Below are positions 39,986 to 45,346 of a stretch of 45,346 bases of DNA, piece by piece. The notes under the pieces were generated by a model. That model ran no database searches, was not told the origin of the DNA, and saw only the letters and a list, made by a program, of their open reading frames with translations. The position numbers and the translations under genes are program-made. Position 1 is the stretch's first letter; each line of letters begins with the position of its first letter. Where the stretch lies: NCBI GenBank assembly GCA_021786195.1, contig JAJYNS010000044.1, forward strand, positions 1 through 45,346. The letters are read 5' to 3'. The stretch comes from Actinomycetes bacterium (GTDB taxonomy: Bacteria > Actinomycetota > Acidimicrobiia > Acidimicrobiales > Bog-793).

Positions 39986-41069
39986 CGGGAAGCTGCGCCG
40001 GCTCCTCGACGAGCCGCTCGCAGTCCCCGACCGCGACGTCGCCCACGCCGAGAGCTGCGGCCGGTGCCGGCGGCGCCTCCAGGCGATCGCCCACGACGCC
40101 GCCTCGGCGCATCGGCTCCTCGCGAGCCCGGTCGCCGTCTCGGACCTCGACCTCGCCTGGGCGAATCTCGCCGCCCGGAGGGCAGGTCCGCGCCGGGCGC
40201 GCCTCTCCCGCGGAGGGCCTCGGCGCCGCTGGCGACTGGCGGGGACCTCCCTCGGCACCGGAGCCTCGGTCGCCGCGGCCGGTCTCGCCGTTGCCGGGAT
40301 CGCCGCCGCCGCGACCCTGACGACCGTCTTCGCCCCGACGTCGGTCGCGCCGGTCCCGGTCAGCAAGGCGGACCTCCAGCCGCTCACGGCGCTGCTCCGG
40401 CTCGCCAAGGGTCCAGCGGGTGCCTTCGCCCAGCCCACGGGCTCGAGCACGCTGCCGTTCGGCACGCTCAGCTGGACCTCCTCCGGCCGCGGCAAGGAGG
40501 TCTCGAGCCTTGCCGTCGCAGAGGCGGCGACGGGCCTCTCCGTCTCGCTTCCCGCCTCGCTGCCGAGCGGTGTCGGTGCACCGAGCTCCTACTTCGTGGC
40601 GCCGAGGTTGACGGCCACCGTGGACTTCAACTCGAGCGCCGGCCCGGCGCTGTCCGGCAGCGCGCTCGTCGTCACGATCGGACCGGGGATCGCGGTCGGC
40701 TACTCGGGCCCGACCGGCGCGTCCACGATCATGCCCCTCGCCGTCGCCGCTGCCGCGAGGCCCGTCGCGACCTCGACCGGCGGGACGACGAGCGAGCTCG
40801 AGGCCTTCCTGCTGTCCCGGCCCGGAGTGCCGTCCGACCTCGCGGACGAGCTGCGCCTGCTGGCCAACCCCTCGGCCACGCTTCCCGTGCCGGTGCCTCC
40901 GGGGACGAGCTCGTCGACGGTCGGCATCGACGGGTCTGAGGCCGTCCTCCTGACGGACCCCTCCCGGGTCGCCTCGGGCGCGATATGGGTGAGCGGCGGT
41001 GACGTGCACGTCGTGGCAGGCTTGCTCGACGAGAAAGATCTCCTGGGTGTCGCTCGCCAGGTGGGCTGA
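39960..41069 (+). CDS. Membrane-bound anti-sigma factor with zinc-type HxxxCxxC motif
   Basis: The 369-residue protein starts at GTG 39960, overlapping the sigma gene, with AAGGAGG before it. The cytosolic N-terminus holds HAESCGRC (about residues 29-36), an H-x3-C-x2-C pattern as in ZAS anti-sigma factors, which bind zinc and hold the sigma factor. A single membrane span follows near 100-125 (SLGTGASVAAAGLAVAGIAA). The large outer part (about 240 residues) has repeated beta-like segments, PFGTLSWTSSGRGKEVSSL, ALVVTIGPGIAVGY, and an end VSGGDVHVVAGLLDEKDLLG. This outer part may be the sensor; its ligand is unknown. Confidence 0.82.
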   Translation: MKLARHVPDGKLRRLLDEPLAVPDRDVAHAESCGRCRRRLQAIAHDAASAHRLLASPVAVSDLDLAWANLAARRAGPRRARLSRGGPRRRWRLAGTSLGTGASVAAAGLAVAGIAAAATLTTVFAPTSVAPVPVSKADLQPLTALLRLAKGPAGAFAQPTGSSTLPFGTLSWTSSGRGKEVSSLAVAEAATGLSVSLPASLPSGVGAPSSYFVAPRLTATVDFNSSAGPALSGSALVVTIGPGIAVGYSGPTGASTIMPLAVAAAARPVATSTGGTTSELEAFLLSRPGVPSDLADELRLLANPSATLPVPVPPGTSSSTVGIDGSEAVLLTDPSRVASGAIWVSGGDVHVVAGLLDEKDLLGVARQVG

Positions 41070-41121
41070 CTTCCCTGTCGGCCCCGGGCCGGACAGGGCG
41101 GCCGAGCCCGCCGGACCCGAA

Positions 41122-42069
41122 GTGCGGGCGCGCACGGCCCGCGAGGCGGCGGGACGTCCGGGCGCGCCCTCCCCGGCGGTCCACACGATCGAGCTGCGCA
41201 AGGAGTTCCGCCGCACGGTCGCGCTGGCGGGGCTGTCGATGACGGTCGAGCGTGGCGAGGTCTTCGGGTTCCTCGGCCCGAACGGCGCCGGCAAGACAAC
41301 CGCGGTGAAGCTCCTGCTCGGGCTGCTCCGACCGTCTGGCGGCGAGGCGATGGTGCTCGGCGCGCCCGCGGGCGACCTCGAGGCTCGCCGCAAGATCGGC
41401 TACCTGCCGGAGCTGTTCCGCTTCCAGAGCTGGCTCACGGCGCGAGAGGTGCTGAGGGTGCACTGGCAGCTCCTCGCCCTCCCGAGCCAGCGCGCCGCCG
41501 GCGCCGCCGGCGAGGCCCTCGCCGCCGTGGGCCTCGCCGGCCGTGGCGACGACAAGATCGCCTCGTTCTCGAAGGGAATGCAGCAGCGGCTCGGGCTCGC
41601 CGTCGCGCTGCTCGGGGAGCCGAGCCTCGTCGTGCTCGACGAGCCGACGAGCGCGCTCGACCCCGTCGGCCGCCACGACGTGCGCGAGGTGATCCGGCGG
41701 CTGCGAGCCTCCGGGACCACGGTCTTCCTCAACACCCATCTGCTCGACGAGGCGGAGCAGGTCTGCGACCGAGTCGCGGTCGTCGAGCGGGGGCGCACGA
41801 TCGCGATCGGCGCGCTCGGCGAGCTCCTTGGCCGCCAGACGGCGGTCCGCCTGAGGGTCTCCGGGCTGGGCGAGGGGTGGTGGCACCGATTCGACTCGTT
41901 CGGGCGGTGGGTCGCCGACGGCGACTCGCACCTTCTCGAAGGGGTGGAGCCCGCCCGCGTCCCGGACCTCGTCGCGGCGATCGTCGCCGCAGGCGGCCGG
42001 GTCGGCGCCGTGGTGCCCGAGCGCCAGAGCCTCGAGGCCCGGTTCTTGGAGCTCCTCGGCCGCTCGTGA
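41122..42069 (+). CDS. ABC transporter ATPase (exporter type)
   Basis: The 315-residue ATPase has Walker A GPNGAGKTTAVKLLLG, Q-loop area YLPELFRFQSWLTA, signature FSKGMQQRLGLAVAL, Walker B LVVLDEPTSALDP and switch His NTHLLDEAEQ. It fits the CcmA/NosF-type group that drives two-subunit exporters. About 80 residues after the nucleotide domain form the usual C-terminal addition. The start is uncertain: GTG at 41122 gives about 25 residues before the conserved part, without a clear ribosome site. The next gene overlaps the stop (GTGA) and encodes the permease. Confidence 0.9.
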   Translation: MRARTAREAAGRPGAPSPAVHTIELRKEFRRTVALAGLSMTVERGEVFGFLGPNGAGKTTAVKLLLGLLRPSGGEAMVLGAPAGDLEARRKIGYLPELFRFQSWLTAREVLRVHWQLLALPSQRAAGAAGEALAAVGLAGRGDDKIASFSKGMQQRLGLAVALLGEPSLVVLDEPTSALDPVGRHDVREVIRRLRASGTTVFLNTHLLDEAEQVCDRVAVVERGRTIAIGALGELLGRQTAVRLRVSGLGEGWWHRFDSFGRWVADGDSHLLEGVEPARVPDLVAAIVAAGGRVGAVVPERQSLEARFLELLGRS

Positions 42070-42914
42070 GCCCGACGCTCGTCATCGCTCGCCTCACGCT
42101 TCGGGAGGCGGTCCGCCGGCGCCTCGTCGCCGCGTGCGCGGCGATCACCCTCGGCCTCGTCGCCCTGAGCGCCTGGGGCTTCGACCGGTTGAGCCACAGC
42201 CGCAGCCTCACCTCCGGGGAGGTCCACGCGTCCGTCCCTCAGGCGCTGATCATGTTCATGTTCATGTTCAGCTTCGTCGTCGCGCTCAGCGCCTCCGCGA
42301 TGGCGTCTCCGGCGATCTCGGCGGAGGTCGACTCCGGCGTCCTGCTCACGATCCTCGCCCGGCCGGTCCGTCGGCGCGACGTGCTGCTCGGCAAGTGGCT
42401 CGGCCTCGCAGCCGTGCTCGCCGCATACTGCGCAGCCGTGACGAGCCTCGAGGTCGGCGTCGTCGACTGGGTAAGCGGGTTCCTGCCCCCCGACTCGCTC
42501 GCCGTCGGCTGCTACCTGTTCGCCGAGGGCGTCGTGCTGCTCACCCTGGCGCTGCTGCTGAGCACCCGGCTCCCCCCGATCGCCTCGGGAGTGGTCGGGA
42601 TCGCCCTGTTCGGCGCCGCTTGGCTCGCCGGCGTCGTCGGCTCGCTCGGCGCCACCTTCAAGATCGGCACGCTGAGGACCGTCGGCGAGGTCTCCCGCTA
42701 CGTCCTGCCGACCGACGGCCTCTGGCGCGGAGCGATCTACTACCTCGAGCCACAGTCCCTGATCTCCAGGGCGGTCGACGAAGCGGCCGGCGGCGCGGCA
42801 AATCCCTTCGCCGTCCCTGCCGCCCCGGCCTGGACCTACCTCCTCTGGGTGGCGGTGTGGTTCCTCGCGGTGATGACGGCCGGTCTGGTGAGCTTCGAAC
42901 GGCGCGAGCTGTGA
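42066..42914 (+). CDS. ABC-2-type membrane permease (NosY-like)
   Basis: The 282-residue protein has about six membrane spans, including LVAACAAITLGLVALSAWG, ALIMFMFMFSFVVALSASAM and LLWVAVWFLAVMTAGLVSF. SGVLLTILARPVRRRDVLLG is the conserved cytosolic coupling segment of ABC-2/NosY-type permeases. The last loop is outside. GTG at 42066 is coupled to the ATPase stop. Substrate unknown. Confidence 0.88.
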   Translation: MSPTLVIARLTLREAVRRRLVAACAAITLGLVALSAWGFDRLSHSRSLTSGEVHASVPQALIMFMFMFSFVVALSASAMASPAISAEVDSGVLLTILARPVRRRDVLLGKWLGLAAVLAAYCAAVTSLEVGVVDWVSGFLPPDSLAVGCYLFAEGVVLLTLALLLSTRLPPIASGVVGIALFGAAWLAGVVGSLGATFKIGTLRTVGEVSRYVLPTDGLWRGAIYYLEPQSLISRAVDEAAGGAANPFAVPAAPAWTYLLWVAVWFLAVMTAGLVSFERREL

Positions 42915-42957
42915 GCGTGGATGCGATCATCGCCTGTGGCGGGCGGGAGGAGGACCA

Positions 42958-43899
42958 GTGATCAGGGCCAGAGGGCTGAGCAAGCGCTACGGCAGCAAGC
43001 TCGCGGTCGATCGGCTCAGCTTCGAGGTGCGGCCGGGCGTCGTCACGGGCTTCCTCGGGCCGAACGGCGCGGGCAAGTCGACGACCATGCGGTTGGTGAT
43101 GGGCCTCGACAATCCCGACGGCGGCGACGTGACGGTGAACGGCCGCCACTACCACGACCTTCCCTGGCCGCTGCACGAGGTCGGGGCGCTGCTCGAGGCG
43201 AAGGCGATCCACCCCGGCCGCAGCGCCCGGGCGCACCTGTGGATGCTCGCCCAGGCAAACCGCATCCCTCGCCGACGGGTCGGGGAGGTGCTCGATCTCG
43301 TCGGGCTCGCGGCCGTCGCCGACCAGCGGGCCGGGAAGTTCTCCCTCGGCATGGGCCAGCGGCTCGGGATCGCCGCGGCGCTCCTCGGCGACCCGGGCGT
43401 GCTGCTGTTCGACGAGCCGGTCAACGGCCTGGACCCCGACGGCATCCGCTGGGTCCGCAACCTGCTGAAGTCACTCGCCGAAGAGGGCAGGACGGTCTTC
43501 GTCTCGAGCCACCTGATGAGCGAGATGGCCCTCACCGCCGACGAGGTCGTCATCGTCGGCAAGGGCCGCCTCATCGCCCAGACGCCGATCGCCGACCTCG
43601 TCTCGAGGAGCTCGCAGGGCTACGTGCGAGTCCGCTCGCCCGAGGCGAGGCAGCTCCGCGAGGCGCTCGAGCGCGAGGGCGCCGTCACGGTGGTCGAGGA
43701 CGACGGCTCCCTGAGCGTCCGCGGGCTCGACGAGGTGGCGATCGGCGAGCTCGCCGCGTCGCTCCCCGTCGTCCTCCACGAGCTCTCGCCGCAGTCGGCC
43801 TCGCTCGAGGAGGCGTTCATGGAGCTCACCGACGAGAGCGTCGAGTACAGAGGCGCGGCCGCGGCAGCGACCGCCCCCCGGTCGAGGGTGGGCCGGTGA
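42958..43899 (+). CDS. ABC transporter ATPase (drug/lantibiotic export type)
   Basis: The 313-residue ATPase shows GPNGAGKSTTMRLVMG, FSLGMGQRLGIAAAL, VLLFDEPVNGLDPDGIRW and SSHLMSEMALTADE. This is the pattern of the BcrA/LanF-type ATPases common in actinobacteria, often tied to antibiotic resistance or self-protection. ALLEAKAIHPGRSARAHL is also characteristic of that group. GTG at 42958 follows GGGAGGAGG. C-terminal 80 residues are family-variable. It is 43 nt after the first permease and overlaps its own permease by 1 nt. Confidence 0.91.
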   Translation: MIRARGLSKRYGSKLAVDRLSFEVRPGVVTGFLGPNGAGKSTTMRLVMGLDNPDGGDVTVNGRHYHDLPWPLHEVGALLEAKAIHPGRSARAHLWMLAQANRIPRRRVGEVLDLVGLAAVADQRAGKFSLGMGQRLGIAAALLGDPGVLLFDEPVNGLDPDGIRWVRNLLKSLAEEGRTVFVSSHLMSEMALTADEVVIVGKGRLIAQTPIADLVSRSSQGYVRVRSPEARQLREALEREGAVTVVEDDGSLSVRGLDEVAIGELAASLPVVLHELSPQSASLEEAFMELTDESVEYRGAAAAATAPRSRVGR

Positions 43900-44732
43900 T
43901 GGCCGGGCTCGCGGCCGGGCCGGCCGTCGCGGCGGCGAGGTCCCTTCCCGACGGCCACTACGCGCTCTCGGACCTGGTCCGCTCGGAGTGGACCAAGCTG
44001 CGCACCGTCCGTTCGACGATGTGGACCCTCGCGGTCACCGTCGTCGTCGGCCTCGGCGTCTCCGCCCTCGCGACCGCGGTGACCCGAGCCCACTGGGCCA
44101 CGATGACGCCGGTCGACCGGGCGACTTTCGACCCGATATTCGCGAGCCTCGCAGGCTCGCTCTTCGGCCAGCTGGCCATCGGCGTGCTCGGCGTGCTCGT
44201 CATGAGCGCCGAGTACGGCACCGGGACGATCCGCGCGACCTTCGCGGCGGCGCCTCGCCGGCCGCTCGTGCTGCTCGCGAAGGTCATCGTATTCGGCACG
44301 ATCGCCCTCGCCGTCGGCGAGGTGACGTCCTTCGCCTCCTTCCTCCTCGGCCAGGCGCTCCTCACGCCGCCGGCGACCCATGCGACGCTGTCGAGCCCGG
44401 GGGCACTGCGCGCCGTCGCGGGGACCGGCCTGTTCCTCTGCGTGATCGGGCTGTTCGCTCTCGCGGTCGCGACGCTGGTCCGCCACACCGCCGGGGGCAT
44501 CAGCGCCTTCGTCGGCATCCTGCTCGTCCTCCCGGTCATCGTGGGCGCCCTGCCGCAGTCGACGGCCAACGACATCCAGCGCTTCCTCCCCCTCACCATC
44601 GGCCACGAGCTCGCCCGCGCCCGGCCCGATCCGAACGCCTTCAGCCCCTGGACCGGCCTGCTCGTGCTCGTCGCCTACACCGTCGCGCTGCTCGCCGCCG
44701 GATCCGCGCTGCTCGTCCGCCGAGACGCCTGA
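43899..44732 (+). CDS. ABC-2-type membrane permease
   Basis: The 277-residue protein has a cytosolic N-terminus (SDLVRSEWTKLRTVRSTMW, a hallmark of actinobacterial ABC-2 permeases) and about six spans, such as TLAVTVVVGLGVSALATAV and GLLVLVAYTVALLAAGSALL. The conserved loop MSAEYGTGTIRATFAAAPRR follows the second span. ATG at 43899 overlaps the ATPase stop (TGATG); GTG at 43896 is also possible. Together with the preceding ATPase it makes a full exporter. Confidence 0.88.
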   Translation: MAGLAAGPAVAAARSLPDGHYALSDLVRSEWTKLRTVRSTMWTLAVTVVVGLGVSALATAVTRAHWATMTPVDRATFDPIFASLAGSLFGQLAIGVLGVLVMSAEYGTGTIRATFAAAPRRPLVLLAKVIVFGTIALAVGEVTSFASFLLGQALLTPPATHATLSSPGALRAVAGTGLFLCVIGLFALAVATLVRHTAGGISAFVGILLVLPVIVGALPQSTANDIQRFLPLTIGHELARARPDPNAFSPWTGLLVLVAYTVALLAAGSALLVRRDA

Positions 44733-44778
44733 GCCAATCCGTTCCGGCTTCCTCGCCGTAGTAACCGGATGGAGGCCG

Positions 44779-44823
44779 GGCGGCACCTGACGGGAGCATG
44801 GTCGCACACAAAAAGGTGCCGCC
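44779..44823. promoter_or_regulatory. 10-bp perfect inverted repeat upstream of the secreted repeat protein
   Basis: GGCGGCACCT (44779-44788) and AGGTGCCGCC (44814-44823) are exact inverse complements separated by 25 nt, in the 145-nt gap before the ATG at 44878. The spacer is less GC-rich and includes an A-run (44810-44814). It could be a two-half-site operator or a stem-loop in the leader. It lies too near the next gene to be an obvious terminator for the permease gene. Confidence 0.5.
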
Positions 44824-44877
44824 GACCACGGGTCCCTGCGGCCCGCGTTCGGACACGAGAGACAGGGAGGCTCGGAC

Positions 44878-45346
44878 ATGACGACCATCGAGACAACGGC
44901 GCGACCCGACGCAGATCGCGATCCCCGTAGGCGGGCCCGAATCGGCGCGCTCCGGGGCACGGCCGCCGCCCTCGCCGCGGCGGCCCTCGGCGCGTCGGGG
45001 ATCCTCGCCACCAGCTCGGCGAGCGCTGCCTCCCGGGCCGAGGCGCACGACCCGGCCTTCATCCAGATGCTGAACCTACCGAAGTACGGCCAGATCCTCG
45101 TGAGCTCGAAACGGATGACCCTCTACGCCCTTTCGTCCGAGGCCGGCGGCAAGGTCGTCTGCACCGGCGCTTGCCTGAAGTTCTGGCCCCCGCTGCTCGT
45201 CGGGGCGGCTGCGAAGACCGTCTCCCTCGGGCCGGGAGTGGTCGGCACCATCGGCTTCGTGAAGCGGAGCGCGACGACGAAGCAGGTGACCTTCGACGGC
45301 TACCCGCTCTACGAGTTCGTCAAGGACACCCACCCCGGCCAGACCT
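44878..45346 (+). CDS. Secreted COG4315/PF03640-type repeat protein (3 prime end outside window)
   Basis: The first 156 residues are visible. A basic N-terminus is followed by a signal peptide, AALAAAALGASGILATSSASA, probably cut near ASA. The mature part has YGQILVSSKRMTLYALSSEA with GGKVVCTGACLKFWPPLL, and then FDGYPLYEFVKDTHPG, units of the Lipoprotein_15 repeat of unknown role, often with a Y-x-aromatic-x-x-D pattern. The two Cys in VCTGAC probably pair or bind a ligand. No lipobox is seen, so it may be free. ATG at 44878 follows GGGAGG. The end is cut by the window. Confidence 0.85.
   Translation, partial: MTTIETTARPDADRDPRRRARIGALRGTAAALAAAALGASGILATSSASAASRAEAHDPAFIQMLNLPKYGQILVSSKRMTLYALSSEAGGKVVCTGACLKFWPPLLVGAAAKTVSLGPGVVGTIGFVKRSATTKQVTFDGYPLYEFVKDTHPGQT

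Noticed and set aside
43620-45062. 480-codon minus-strand frame opposite the second exporter
   Set aside because: Arg/Glu/Gly-rich without domain; the plus-strand permease has clear membrane spans.
1-45346. CRISPR array, tRNA, rRNA, insertion sequence, prophage or toxin-antitoxin system
   Set aside because: No regularly spaced repeats, cloverleaf-like gene, transposase, integrase or paired small toxin genes were seen in the reading; short GC palindromes here are terminator- or operator-like only.

Overview
The window is very GC-rich DNA that is almost entirely protein-coding. It holds 42 complete genes, one gene cut by the left edge and one cut by the right edge. There is no rRNA, tRNA, CRISPR array, insertion sequence or phage gene that I can see, and no gap between genes exceeds 300 bases; the longest, at 36711-36931, is 221 bp. 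Abundant GTG and TTG starts, ATGA/GTGA/TTGA gene overlaps, an Rpf-type transglycosylase tail and the gene order point to a free-living actinobacterium (Actinomycetota). An Acidimicrobiia-like lineage is my guess, not something proven by the sequence.

Region 1 (1-14183, minus strand after the first 125 bases) is a housekeeping block in a widely conserved order: glmU, prs, rplY, pth, mfd, a PrsA/SurA-type lipoprotein, mazG, eno, ftsB. After ftsB come two proteins with paired YbjQ/UPF0145 domains and an unknown 160-residue protein. Three members are abnormal. The gene in the enolase position keeps the enolase framework but has lost most catalytic residues. GlmU stops before its acetyltransferase active site. 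Pth has no ATG, GTG or TTG ahead of its first essential motif and seems to use CTG.

Region 2 (14213-29813) is metabolic and accessory. It holds an M20 peptidase overlapping a MarR regulator, and an aldo/keto reductase. A tightly coupled minus-strand series follows: branched-chain amino-acid-type ABC transporter (binding protein, LivH, LivM, LivG, LivF), then an acetoin/pyruvate-dehydrogenase-type E1 alpha and beta, then a semialdehyde-type dehydrogenase. This reads as uptake plus oxidation of an unidentified small acid, amino acid or ketone. Next are a 3-hydroxyisobutyrate-dehydrogenase-like enzyme and a C-C hydrolase-like alpha/beta hydrolase, transcribed divergently from a region with LacI-type operator sequence, with a LacI regulator next door.

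Region 3 (29864-39239) is a mosaic of short units: ACT-malic enzyme, a ComB-like phosphatase, two alpha/beta hydrolases, a MarR-DUF488 fusion overlapping the upstream region of a trans-aconitate methyltransferase, a secreted DUF5666-like protein, a bicupin, an SDR lacking the catalytic Ser-Tyr-Lys, and a VOC dioxygenase-like protein.

Region 4 (39404-45346, plus strand) carries an ECF-like sigma factor overlapping a zinc-type anti-sigma factor, two ABC exporters (each ATPase plus permease), and the start of a secreted protein of the COG4315/PF03640 repeat family. These may form one envelope-stress or export unit.

The strongest candidate for something undescribed is the degenerate enolase at the ancestral eno locus, followed by the truncated GlmU in the same block, the MarR-DUF488 fusion and the YbjQ cluster. 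All functional names rest on motif recognition by eye; no database search was run.
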